Program-made: the position numbers and the translations under genes
Shown here: in pieces, positions 55,439 to 63,984 of the stretch
How the letters are laid out: the number at the start of each line of letters is the position of its first letter
Position numbering within the stretch: position 1 is the first letter of the stretch
The notes under the pieces: generated by a model
Told to the model about the DNA's origin: nothing
Seen by the model: only the letters and a program-made list of their open reading frames with translations
The model's database searches: none
From: JBJXHN01 sp046233135
GTDB lineage: Bacteria > Pseudomonadota > Alphaproteobacteria > Rhodospirillales > Rhodospirillaceae
Direction: 5' to 3'
Assembly: GCA_046233135.1 (NCBI GenBank)
Contig: JBJXHN010000010.1
Location: forward strand, 74,244-138,243
DNA length: 64,000 nucleotides

Positions 55439-57592
55439 TCAGGCCTTGGTTTCCTCGAGGTGGAACAGGCGGTGTTCGTCAAGCCAGGTGGCGAAGCCGT
55501 CGGGCACCACGAAGGTGGTCGCCGGGGATTCGATGATCGCCGGACCGGTGATGCGGTTGCCGGCCTTCAGGGTTTCCATCTGCCACACGTCCGCATGGAC
55601 CCAGTGGTTGTGACGGAAGAAAGGACGCCGGCCGATGCGGGCCTCTTCCGGCGGTTCCGCACCGGACAGGGGTTCCTTGGGCAGATGCGGTTTCTGGGTG
55701 GCGACCACCCCGCGCATGATGGCGCCGGTGACGCTGAAGCCCAGTTCCGGCGAGCGGGCCGCACTGGCGTAGACCCGGGCGTAGGTCTCGTCGAAGGCCT
55801 CCACCAGCTTGTCCCAGTCCTCGGCCGTGGCGGCGGAGGTGATGGGGGAGTCGATTTCCAGGTCGTTCAGCTGCCCCATGTACTGCATGCGGTAGCCCGG
55901 ACGCAGGGTGACCTGGGAGGCGTCGAAGCCGTTGATCTTGAACTCTTCGACCACCTTGGCGGCGAGTTCGGCCCAGGCGGCCTGAAGGGTCTTGGTGGCT
56001 TCCACCTTGAACGCGGCGGGCGAGCCGTTGGGGATCGCCACGTCCACGGACTTGTCGTAACGGTATTCGAAATCGGCGGTGGCGCAGCCGAAGGCCGAGA
56101 AGCCCGCCGCCCAGGCCGGCACGACCACGTCCTTGAAGCCCAGGCCCTCGGTATAGCCATAGGTGTGAACGGGACCGGCTCCTCCGTAGGAGAAGCAGAC
56201 GAAGTCGGTTGGGCTATAGCCCTTGGCGCTGATGGTGGCCCGCAGATAGTCGCGCAGGCTGAGGTCCAGCAACTCGATCACCCCGGCGGCCGCTTCCTCG
56301 ACGGACAGGCCCAGCGGGTCGGCGATCTGTTCCTTGATGGCCTTGTGGGCGCGTTCCACATCCAGCTTGATGTCGCCGCCCAGGAAGTTGTTGGGGTTCA
56401 GGTAGCCCAGCACCACGTGGCAGTCGGTCACCGAGACCGTATCCAGGCCGCTGTCGGGCCAGCAGACCCCCACGCGATAACCCGCGCTGTCCGGTCCCAG
56501 CTTGATGGCGCCGGTATGGGGATCCAGCCGCACGAAGCTGCCGGCCCCGGCACCGACGGAATCCATGGCCACCAGCGGCAGGGACAGCACCAGGCGGGCC
56601 ATGTCCGGGTCGGCGACGATGGCGAAGTTGCCCTTGGTGATCAGGGCCATGTCGAACGAGGTGCCGCCGATGTCCGAGCAGGCGATGTTGTCATAGCCCA
56701 GCAATTCGCCCAGGAACTTGGCGCCGATGACCCCGCCCACCGGGCCGGAGACCATGGTGCGGGCCAGTTCCTTGGCTTTCCACGAAATCGTGCCGCCATG
56801 GGTGGCCATTACCCGCAGGTCATAGCTCGCGCCCTGGCCCTTCATGCGGTCGCTGATCTTGGTCAGCGTCTTGCGCGACGGCTCGGCGGCATAGGCTTCC
56901 AGGACGGTGGTGTTGGTGCGGTGGCTTTCCTTGCGCACCGGGTAGTAGTCGACGGAAGCGAAGATGGGCAGATCGGGCTTGCCTTTTTCCTCGGCCACCG
57001 CGCGGCAGATATCCCGCGCCCGGCGTTCCCCGTCGCCGTTCTTGTGGGAATGCAGCAGGCTGATGGCGATGGCCTCGACCCCCATGTCGATCAGCTCGGC
57101 GGCGGCCTGTTTCACTTCGTCCTCGCGCAGGGGAATGGCGACGGTCCCCTGGGAATCCGTGCGTTCGGTGACCCCCCGGGTGCGTTCGATGGGCACCAGC
57201 GGTTCGTCGTAGCGGTGGGTGTTGAGGTGGATGCGATCCTCGAAGGCATAGCCCAGATAGGACTGGATCGCCCGTCCCATGCGGTGGAAGTCTTCCAGCC
57301 CCTTGTTGACCATCAGGCCGACGGACAGACCCTTGCGCTGGACCACCCGGTTGAGCATGGCCGTGCCCGAATAGACGCAGGTGACCATCTCGGGATAGAC
57401 CTCCTCGACGGACCGGCCCCATTGGGCCAGGGCATCCACCGAAGACTGGGAAATCGCGAGGGATTCGTCCTCGGGATTGCTCTGCGCCTTGCCGACGACG
57501 AATTCGCCGTCGGCGCGGACGAAGAAGGTGTCGGTCATCGTGCCGCCGGCATCGATGCCCAAGACCTGGACGGGATTGTTCTGGTGTCCCAC
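55439..57592 (-). CDS. acxA: acetone carboxylase beta subunit (hydantoinase A-type)
   Basis: 717 residues, the same length as described AcxA. The ATP-using subunit phosphorylates acetone and bicarbonate (overall: acetone + bicarbonate + ATP to acetoacetate + AMP + 2 Pi). Motifs of the ASKHA/hydantoinase A fold: VLGIDAGGTMTDTFF, ATHGGTISW, SGPVGGVIGAKFLGE and CSDIGGTSFDMALI. The GTG at 57592 is chosen because GGAGG lies five bases before it; a TTG four codons upstream overlaps that Shine-Dalgarno. Transcribed from a sigma-54 promoter 86-101 bases upstream. Confidence 0.95.
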   Translation of the reverse strand: MGHQNNPVQVLGIDAGGTMTDTFFVRADGEFVVGKAQSNPEDESLAISQSSVDALAQWGRSVEEVYPEMVTCVYSGTAMLNRVVQRKGLSVGLMVNKGLEDFHRMGRAIQSYLGYAFEDRIHLNTHRYDEPLVPIERTRGVTERTDSQGTVAIPLREDEVKQAAAELIDMGVEAIAISLLHSHKNGDGERRARDICRAVAEEKGKPDLPIFASVDYYPVRKESHRTNTTVLEAYAAEPSRKTLTKISDRMKGQGASYDLRVMATHGGTISWKAKELARTMVSGPVGGVIGAKFLGELLGYDNIACSDIGGTSFDMALITKGNFAIVADPDMARLVLSLPLVAMDSVGAGAGSFVRLDPHTGAIKLGPDSAGYRVGVCWPDSGLDTVSVTDCHVVLGYLNPNNFLGGDIKLDVERAHKAIKEQIADPLGLSVEEAAAGVIELLDLSLRDYLRATISAKGYSPTDFVCFSYGGAGPVHTYGYTEGLGFKDVVVPAWAAGFSAFGCATADFEYRYDKSVDVAIPNGSPAAFKVEATKTLQAAWAELAAKVVEEFKINGFDASQVTLRPGYRMQYMGQLNDLEIDSPITSAATAEDWDKLVEAFDETYARVYASAARSPELGFSVTGAIMRGVVATQKPHLPKEPLSGAEPPEEARIGRRPFFRHNHWVHADVWQMETLKAGNRITGPAIIESPATTFVVPDGFATWLDEHRLFHLEETKA

Positions 57593-57677
57593 TGTTTCCT
57601 CCAATGAGAATCCTTGGTTACGGGCTCCCGTCCGGCCGCTCCTCCACGACCGTCGGACGGGGACCCGTCACACCCAT

Positions 57678-57693
57678 GGCAAGGGATGTGCCA
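57678..57693 (-). promoter_or_regulatory. sigma-54 (-24/-12) promoter of acxABC
   Basis: Minus strand reads TGGCACATCCCTTGCC: GG and GC elements with exactly ten bases between, nearly identical to the TGGCACg-n4-TTGC consensus. It sits between acxR and acxA in the right direction, and acxR encodes a sigma-54 activator. Confidence 0.9.
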
Positions 57694-57762
57694 GAATTCC
57701 TGAGGAAATTTTGTTCCTTAAAATCAGGGTGTTGGGCTTTTTCGGAGGGGTTCTGCCGCGTC

Positions 57763-57815
57763 CGCGAAGGTTTTCTTCGCGTCCGCATCCCGGACGGATC
57801 GGTCGGTTCGTCCGG
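57763..57815. promoter_or_regulatory. two palindromes upstream of the acx promoter (candidate AcxR enhancer sites)
   Basis: Palindrome 1: CGCGAAG (57763-57769), 5-base spacer, CTTCGCG (57775-57781). Palindrome 2: CCGGACG (57790-57796), 12-base spacer, CGTCCGG (57809-57815). Both are 70-120 bases upstream of the -24 element, where sigma-54 activators usually bind. They have no T-run. Role is inference. Confidence 0.5.
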
Positions 57816-57824
57816 AAGGGGCGA

Positions 57825-59828
57825 TCACCGGTCGCCGTAGGCCCGCAGCGCCGACAGGCGATCAAGGCCGTGCCGCTTCATCTTTTCGTACAGCGTGCTT
57901 TTGGCGATTCCCAACCGGCTCGCGGCCCGGGTCAGGTTGCCCTGCTCCAGGGCGATGGCCTCGATCATCGCGTCTCGCTCCCGGTCGGCCAGAGATCGGG
58001 CGGCTTCCGCCAGCGCCGGGCCAGGACCAGGGGGCGCGGTCACGGTATCGGGAGAGGCCGGTGGGCGGGGTACCGGCGTGCCGAAATCGGCGGGTAGATC
58101 GCTGGCGTCCAGTGTGGCGCCTTCGGCCAGATAGACCAGGCTTTCGATCACATTGCGCAGTTCGCGCACGTTGCCGGGCCAGCCGTGTCCTTGCAGGCGT
58201 GCCAGAAGGGCCGGGGTGGCCCGCTTCGGGGCAAGGCCGTGGGTGCGGCAGATCTGGGCGATGAAATGATCGACCAGCAGGGGAATGTCGTCCTTGCGCT
58301 GTTCCAGAGAGGGCAGATGGAGGACGGTGACGGCGAGGCGGTAGAACAGGTCCATGCGGAACCGGCCGGCGGCCACTTCGCCGCGCAGGTCACGGTTGGT
58401 GGCGGCGACCAGACGGACCTTGACCTTCCGGGGCTTGTGTTCCCCGACCCGGTAGACCACGCCTTCTTCGAGCACCCGCAGGAAATGGGTTTGCAGATCC
58501 AGGGGCATTTCGCCGATTTCGTCCAGGAAAAGGGTTCCGTCGTTGGCGGCTTCGAACTTCCCGGCCATGCCGCCGCGCCGGGCACCGGTGAAGGCGCCTT
58601 CGGCGTGGCCGAACAGCTCGCTGGCCAGCAGCTCGCGGGTCATTGCGCCGCAATTCAGCGGAACGAAGGGGCCGGCGGACAGCGGACCGGCGTGATGCAG
58701 GGCGCGGGCGAAGACCTCCTTGCCCGCCCCGGTGGGGCCGAGCAGCAGCACCGGGACCGGCAGGCGGGAGAGCCGGGCGGCCTTCTTTTTCACCATCGAC
58801 AGGACGGGGCTGCGGCCGACGATGGCCGCGAAGGGATCGTTTCCCCGTGACCGGACGGGAAGGGGGGCGGGGTCGCCCTTGCGGGGAATGGCGAGGATGG
58901 TGCCCAGGCGCTCGTCCCGCTCGACCACCGGTTCCAGCCAGTCGGGGCGGACCCAGGCCGGCAGGGTGCCGGCCTCGTCAGGGTGGCGGGCAAGGGGCAG
59001 CAGCAGGTCGGTCATGGCGCCCATGTCAAGCCCCAGGCCGTTGATGTAGGCTTCGGCGGAGTCGTTGGCCCGGACCATGCGGCCGCGATGGTCGAAGATG
59101 ACCACGCCCCGGTCGGTCCACAGCCGGTTGCGGGTCAGGGTGGCGTCCAGCAGCCGTCCACGCCGCTCCATTTCCAGGCTGGCCAGCCGGGTTTCGATGC
59201 GGCTGGCCCCGGCCACGGCAAGGGCCAGGCAGTGCGTATTATGGCTGCCGCTGAGGCCCGAAATATCCAGCACGCCCAGAACCTTGCGGTCATAGGGGTC
59301 GTGGATCACCGTGGCCGAGCAGGTCCAGTGCTTGATACCTTCGCAGAAATGCTCTTCGGCACGGATCTGCACGGGCTGGCCTGCAGCCAGGGCGGTGCCG
59401 ATGGCATTGGTCCCGCTGACCGATTCTTCCCAGGCGGCGCCGGGGATCAGCTTGATCTCCTCGCTGCGGTCCTTGGCATTGGGATCCCCCTCGACCCACA
59501 GGATGACGCCCTTGGGGTCGGTCAGGACCATCATGGTCTGGGATTCGGCCAGGAATTCCCGCGCCTGGGCCATCACCGGCCGCGCTGCACGCAGCAGGTC
59601 CCCGTTCCGTTCCTTCAGGGCGTGGAGGCCATCGGCGTTGAAGGCCATGGGGGCCTCGCCCCGCCCGGGATTTACCCCAAGGGTCAGGCAGCGACGCCAG
59701 GAATCCTCCACCATGCGGCGCACGGCGTCCCCGGGCGTTCCGTCTCCCGACAGGAACTTTTCCCAGGCGACCGCGACCGCCTTGTCGTGACCCGCCGCTC
59801 CGGCGGGATCACCCAGGTCGCGTCCCAT
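57825..59828 (-). CDS. acxR: sigma-54-dependent acetone carboxylase activator AcxR (AcoR-type)
   Basis: 667-residue enhancer-binding protein. An N-terminal GAF-like sensor region (EESVSGTNAIGTALAAGQPVQIRAEEHFCEGIKHWTCSATVIHDP) is typical of AcoR-family proteins. The central AAA+ domain shows Walker A GPTGAGKE, the sigma-54 contact loop GAFTGA (in AEGAFTGARRGG) and Walker B-type LFLDEIGEMP. A Fis-type HTH ends the protein (GNLTRAASRLGIAKSTLYEKMKRHGL). The ATG at 59828 has GGGGAGG eight bases upstream; a further ATG at 59858 has none. It lies directly upstream of acxA and is expected to sense acetone or a related compound and switch on acxABC. Confidence 0.93.
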   Translation of the reverse strand: MGRDLGDPAGAAGHDKAVAVAWEKFLSGDGTPGDAVRRMVEDSWRRCLTLGVNPGRGEAPMAFNADGLHALKERNGDLLRAARPVMAQAREFLAESQTMMVLTDPKGVILWVEGDPNAKDRSEEIKLIPGAAWEESVSGTNAIGTALAAGQPVQIRAEEHFCEGIKHWTCSATVIHDPYDRKVLGVLDISGLSGSHNTHCLALAVAGASRIETRLASLEMERRGRLLDATLTRNRLWTDRGVVIFDHRGRMVRANDSAEAYINGLGLDMGAMTDLLLPLARHPDEAGTLPAWVRPDWLEPVVERDERLGTILAIPRKGDPAPLPVRSRGNDPFAAIVGRSPVLSMVKKKAARLSRLPVPVLLLGPTGAGKEVFARALHHAGPLSAGPFVPLNCGAMTRELLASELFGHAEGAFTGARRGGMAGKFEAANDGTLFLDEIGEMPLDLQTHFLRVLEEGVVYRVGEHKPRKVKVRLVAATNRDLRGEVAAGRFRMDLFYRLAVTVLHLPSLEQRKDDIPLLVDHFIAQICRTHGLAPKRATPALLARLQGHGWPGNVRELRNVIESLVYLAEGATLDASDLPADFGTPVPRPPASPDTVTAPPGPGPALAEAARSLADRERDAMIEAIALEQGNLTRAASRLGIAKSTLYEKMKRHGLDRLSALRAYGDR

Positions 59829-59974
59829 CAGTGTGTCCTCCCCACGGCCGGTCTTCATCGAACTGGTCCGTGTTTTGTCATCGCCCCTTATACGGGAAAC
59901 TCACCTTATTGTCTTCAATTCCCCGATTTTGGGGTAATGGGTGATGCGCGTGGAGAGAGGAGGCTGCCCTGGCC

Positions 59975-61567
59975 TTACAGCCAGGGCGCTTTGGTGCTTG
60001 CGATGTCCTGCCACAGGGACCGGGCGGTGGCCAGAGCCTCTTCCCGATGGCCACCCAGCAGTCCGGCGGCGCGACCGGCGGCAAAGGCCAGATCCGGGGT
60101 GCCCGGCGCGGCCTCGCGGGCGGCGTCCCGCAGCAGGGCGCGGCCGACGGCGAAATCGTTCAGCGAGCCCAGGGCGTCCTGTGTGGCTTTCAGTGTTTTC
60201 GACAGGCCCTTGGTTTTCTTGGCGGGATAGAGCGGCGCGAGGAATTCCAGGCCGTAGCGCAGCTTCTTGATTTGGATGCGCAGGGCGTGACGCTCTTCAT
60301 CACCGAGCGCCTCATAATGCTTGCCGGCCTTCAGGACCTTGCGATGGCGGCGGCCAAGCACCCGGTCGGCCAGTTTGTGCACCGGTTCGGCGCGTAGGGG
60401 GGTGCGGTCCGGGTCGGTGCGCCAACTGCCGTCTTCCAGCCAGCGGGCCGCTTCCAGTACCAGGGCGGTAAAGCGGGCGGAGCGCACGGCATCGCGCGTG
60501 GCGGCATTGGCGGCGACACGGCGGTCGGCGAAGTGGGCGCGCAGGGCAGGCAGACCCGGTTCGTCGGCCAGATCATCGACCAGGGGGGCCAGCACTTCGT
60601 CGTCGAAGACATCCGCATCCCGGGCGGGACCCAGCAGGCTCATCAGCCAGCGCAGCTCGGCTTTCACGACCTCCATATCCGGACCATCAATCAGGGTCTT
60701 GAAGGTGGTCATGGCCGCGCGCATGCGGCGGACTCCGACTCGCATCTGGTGCACGCCTTCGGGGTCGTCGGTTTCCAGCAGGCAGCGCATATTGCCGGTG
60801 ATCTGGGTCAGGCAGGACTGGCCGATGCGGATGAAGGCGTCGGCGGCGGGCATGCCGCGCGTCAATCCGGGATCCGCAGCCTTGACCGGCTCCGCCGGAA
60901 TGATGTGACCCAACAGGCGATAGCCCCTGGCCGCCTTGGACAGGCCGCCCAGCTGCAGCGGCACGGCCTTGTTCAGCTCAAGCGCCAGTTCGTACAAATG
61001 GGCCGGGGGGCCTTCCAGCAGTTCCAGTTCCACTTCGGCAATGGGATCGGACCGGTCCCCGGCCACCACCTCGCCCCGATCCAGGGCAATTTCCACCCGC
61101 GCGGCACCGCCGTTGCGCACCCGTTTGGCGCGGCGGACGTCTGTGGTGAAGCGGGTCTGGATGGTCTGGCCGTTGCAGGCGGTGGTGAAGGCTTCCGTCA
61201 GGCCCCAGGTCTCGAGCAGAGTCATTTCCGGCACGTCGGCCTGGATCGGGGCTTCCCATTCGCCCCGGGAAAACAGGCCTGCGGTCTCCGTTCCCTTGGT
61301 CTTGACCGTTTGCAGCCGCTTCTTGCCGATGGTGCGCACCCGCAAGGTCAGCCCGGCCCGGGACAGGGCATCGTCGGCCGTATCCCAGTAGGCACTGATC
61401 TGGCGATGGGCGGCCGGCTTGCGGCCGTTGTCCGAGGCCAGAAGCGGATGGCCGAGCAGGGAGTCGGCCTGATCGGCGGGGAAAAGCAGCTTCAGTTCCC
61501 GTTCCCGGGGCGGCTCGGCGGCGGGGGAGGAGGACGGAGAGGAGGCGGAGGACTCCGTGTCGGGCAT
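59975..61567 (-). CDS. CYTH-CHAD domain protein
   Basis: 530 residues. N-terminal CYTH (triphosphate tunnel) domain begins ERELKLLF, the ExExK motif, and continues SAYWDTADDALSRAGLTLRVR and EVELELLEG. The C-terminal CHAD domain, a histidine-rich helical bundle that binds polyphosphate, shows DDPEGVHQMRVGVRRMRAAMTTF, LLGPARDADVF and ALRIQIKKLRYGLEF. It may process tripolyphosphate at polyphosphate granules. The ATG at 61567 is used; a TTG further upstream is possible. No ppk gene is nearby. Confidence 0.92.
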   Translation of the reverse strand: MPDTESSASSPSSSPAAEPPRERELKLLFPADQADSLLGHPLLASDNGRKPAAHRQISAYWDTADDALSRAGLTLRVRTIGKKRLQTVKTKGTETAGLFSRGEWEAPIQADVPEMTLLETWGLTEAFTTACNGQTIQTRFTTDVRRAKRVRNGGAARVEIALDRGEVVAGDRSDPIAEVELELLEGPPAHLYELALELNKAVPLQLGGLSKAARGYRLLGHIIPAEPVKAADPGLTRGMPAADAFIRIGQSCLTQITGNMRCLLETDDPEGVHQMRVGVRRMRAAMTTFKTLIDGPDMEVVKAELRWLMSLLGPARDADVFDDEVLAPLVDDLADEPGLPALRAHFADRRVAANAATRDAVRSARFTALVLEAARWLEDGSWRTDPDRTPLRAEPVHKLADRVLGRRHRKVLKAGKHYEALGDEERHALRIQIKKLRYGLEFLAPLYPAKKTKGLSKTLKATQDALGSLNDFAVGRALLRDAAREAAPGTPDLAFAAGRAAGLLGGHREEALATARSLWQDIASTKAPWL

Positions 61568-61661
61568 GGCGGCACGTCCCTGGTCTGCGGTCAATCCTAT
61601 CGGCGAACCCGTTTGGCGACACCACTATACGACTCCGGGAGGATCCTGTCCCGCAGTGTCC

Positions 61662-61703
61662 GGCCCGGACTGTGTGGCCCGGACTGTGTGGCCCGGACTG
61701 TGT
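61662..61703 (+). repeat. 14-bp tandem repeat in the intergenic region
   Basis: Three perfect copies of GGCCCGGACTGTGT in the gap between the CYTH-CHAD gene and the SPOR lipoprotein gene. The rest of this 354-bp gap (61568-61921) shows no gene; it presumably holds promoters for both divergent genes. Confidence 0.9.
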
Positions 61704-61921
61704 GGCACGTCGCGTCCTGTTCGGGCGTCGTATACATTCCTGGGAATGGTCGTCGATCGGGTCACCAATTCTTCATCATCGCATATCGTTCCCCGATTGG
61801 CACATCCTTCCGCCCATGTGGACCGAAGGTGCTGAAAAAAAGTGGTTGATTGGTGATTTGTTAAGAGCGGTCGTGCTGCCATGGCGCCATGAAAGGATCG
61901 CGACCAACTCGGAGGATGTCG

Positions 61922-63568
61922 GTGATCATGCAGGCAGCGACAGCGACGGCACGCAAGGGCATGCGGGGCAGAACCCGCCTGGCGGCGGCGGTCTGCGTGG
62001 GACTGGCCCTGTCGGTGGGGGGCTGCGCCTCCGACGGATCGGGGGGCTCCTCGCTGGGGGGGATGTTCCAAAGCGATGACGCGCCGGCGGATCTGGCGCT
62101 GGCCGCCCTGGCCAAGGGCGACTACGTGTCGGCCGAGACCCACGTGAATGACGCCTTCCAGGCTGATCCGGACAGCCCCTACGCGCTTCTCGCGGCGGGG
62201 ATTCTCTATCAGAACACCGGCCGGCCGGCCGAAGCGGCGGCGGTCTACAAGCGTATTCTTGCCCTTCAGCCCCACGAGGTGGCGGCGGTGGGGACCTGGT
62301 TCCGCCAGCGTCCCCAGGCGGTGACGGACATTGCCGCCTCCAATCTTGAGATTCTGTCCATGCTGCCGGCGGTGGAAGCGGCCGGCGCCGGCGAGTCCGT
62401 CGCCCTGGGGGCGGCGCCGCAGGCCGGGGGAAGCACGGCAGCGCCCCAGTCTCAAACGATGGTGACCCAGACGGCCGTGGCGAGCACGCCTCCGCCGATG
62501 GCGACGGCCCCGGCGTCCGGCGAGCCCCAGCCCCTGTTCGGTCCGGGCGCGGCGTCATCCGGTCGCGCAGCCGCACCATCTTCGGCGGAGTCGTCCCCGA
62601 TGATGGCGCCGTTGTCGCCGTCCATGGGACCCGAGCCCGGTACGCAACCCGAACCCCAGCCTTCCTCGCCGGCAGGCATGCCCACACGGGCGCAGCTGCG
62701 GGCGCAGATGGAAGCGGCGGCGGCCAGGCAGGTGCTGCCGATGTCCCAGCCGGTGTCGGCGGCGGCCCTGTCCGGCGAAGGGCATCAAAACATTGCCAAC
62801 CGATTTGTCGCCTTGCAGGACCTGCTGGAAAACCAGTTGATCACGGCCGACGAATTCCAGGTGCGGCGCGCCGGCAATATGGGCGGATTGCTGCCCCTGA
62901 CCCAGCCCCCGGCGGCGGCGGGTATTGCCCGTCCAGCCCCGCTGCCCAGCCAGGTAGTCGAGCGGCTGAAGACCTTGCGGGATACTCTGGAGTCGGGGGA
63001 GATCACGTCCCAGCAGTATGCTGCCGAACGGGAAGCGATTCTGGAGGCCTTGCTGCCGGCCAGTCCGCCCCGCCGGGTTCCGTTGATGCTGCCGCCGTCC
63101 TCGCTGGATGAGGCGACGGCGGCCATGGAGCAGTTGCGCGATTTCCGGCAGATGGGGCTGGTGACCGAAGGCCAGGCCAAGGCGGAGCAGACGGCCATCG
63201 AGCGGGCCTTGCAGTCGGGAATGATCCGGCCAATGGCCGCCTCCGGCGGTACGGGCAGTGCGCCGCCAGCCCCGTCGGCTGGCCAATCCGCCGGGCGTTC
63301 TTCCGGCAGCGGTGCATCCGGGGCGATGGGGGTGCATCTGGCATCCTATAAGTCCGAATCCGTTGCCCACGAAGGCTGGAAAAACCTTCTGGCCAAATAT
63401 CCCCGCCAGTTGGGGGGCATGCAGCCGCGGTTCGTGAAAGCCTCGGTGACCGGGAAGGGGACTTTCTGGCGGGTGCTCGTCGGTCCTGTGGGCTCCCAGT
63501 CCCAGGCGCAGCAGTTCTGCCAAGGTTTGAAGGCCGCCGGACAGTACTGCCTGCCGATGCGGATGTAG
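61922..63568 (+). CDS. SPOR-domain lipoprotein with TPR and three SHOCT-like hairpins
   Basis: 548 residues. Lipoprotein signal ending LALSVGGC (cysteine ~35), a TPR-like region (~57-110: LALAALAKGDYVSAETHVNDAFQADPDSP, GILYQNTGRPAEAAAVYKRIL), and a proline-rich disordered spacer. Three short helical hairpins of SHOCT-like form follow (from about residues 285, 341 and 394: LQDLLENQLITADEF, LRDTLESGEITSQQYAAE, LRDFRQMGLVTEGQAKAE). A C-terminal SPOR domain (~469-548) probably binds denuded septal peptidoglycan. The GTG at 61922 has GGAGG six bases upstream; ATG at 61916 and 61928 fit worse. Probable envelope or division role. Confidence 0.8.
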   Translation: MIMQAATATARKGMRGRTRLAAAVCVGLALSVGGCASDGSGGSSLGGMFQSDDAPADLALAALAKGDYVSAETHVNDAFQADPDSPYALLAAGILYQNTGRPAEAAAVYKRILALQPHEVAAVGTWFRQRPQAVTDIAASNLEILSMLPAVEAAGAGESVALGAAPQAGGSTAAPQSQTMVTQTAVASTPPPMATAPASGEPQPLFGPGAASSGRAAAPSSAESSPMMAPLSPSMGPEPGTQPEPQPSSPAGMPTRAQLRAQMEAAAARQVLPMSQPVSAAALSGEGHQNIANRFVALQDLLENQLITADEFQVRRAGNMGGLLPLTQPPAAAGIARPAPLPSQVVERLKTLRDTLESGEITSQQYAAEREAILEALLPASPPRRVPLMLPPSSLDEATAAMEQLRDFRQMGLVTEGQAKAEQTAIERALQSGMIRPMAASGGTGSAPPAPSAGQSAGRSSGSGASGAMGVHLASYKSESVAHEGWKNLLAKYPRQLGGMQPRFVKASVTGKGTFWRVLVGPVGSQSQAQQFCQGLKAAGQYCLPMRM

Positions 63569-63609
63569 GGGGCGGGGTCGGTTTTTTCGGAGGCTGGTGC
63601 AAAAAAAAC

Positions 63610-63638
63610 TTGCCAGCTGGCTCCGAGAGTCATAAGTT
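63610..63638 (+). promoter_or_regulatory. candidate upstream rRNA-type promoter P1
   Basis: TTGCCA, 17-base spacer, TAAGTT, preceded by an A-tract (63600-63608) resembling an UP element. No coding sequence lies between here and the window edge (432 bp). Confidence 0.6.
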
Positions 63639-63823
63639 CAAAGACCTGCGCCGCACGGTGCAGGACTTCCGGGTCAGAATCAAGCCTGTCTCAAGGTCCA
63701 GCGTCTGGATCTAGGGGTGCTTGTTCTCCGAAGCTCTCTCAGGGTTTCGGCGGTGTGGATCCTCTTTGGCGGGCAGCTTTGCCGGCTTCGAAAAAAAGAG
63801 GATGCAAACTGAAAAAAAAGATG

Positions 63824-63852
63824 TTGACGCAGAGGTCGGCGGGCAGTAAAAA
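63824..63852 (+). promoter_or_regulatory. candidate strong rRNA-type promoter P2 with UP element
   Basis: TTGACG (63824-63829), 17-base spacer, TAAAAA (63847-63852). A-tracts at 63791-63797 and 63812-63819 lie just upstream, as in rRNA UP elements. Confidence 0.75.
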
Positions 63853-63972
63853 CCGCCTCCCACGACGGACCGACCGGCAAGGCCAAGACGGCGTGGCAAG
63901 ATTTACCGGCTCCGGCCGGATGAGTACTTGGGGTTCTCGCCCCGCTGTTTACTTCGAGGCCTGCGCCTCGGC

Positions 63973-63984
63973 TGCTGTTTGACA
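63973..63984 (+). promoter_or_regulatory. boxA-like antitermination site of an rRNA leader
   Basis: TGCTGTTTGACA followed by TTGT, 10 of 12 bases matching boxA TGCTCTTTAACA and the CTTTGACATTGT form common before alphaproteobacterial 16S genes. It suggests that an rRNA operon begins just beyond the right edge; no rRNA gene is itself in the window. Confidence 0.7.

Noticed and set aside
63978..63984. TTTGACA near the right edge as a -35 box
   Set aside because: It is embedded in a good boxA match, and no -10 box can be seen before the window ends.
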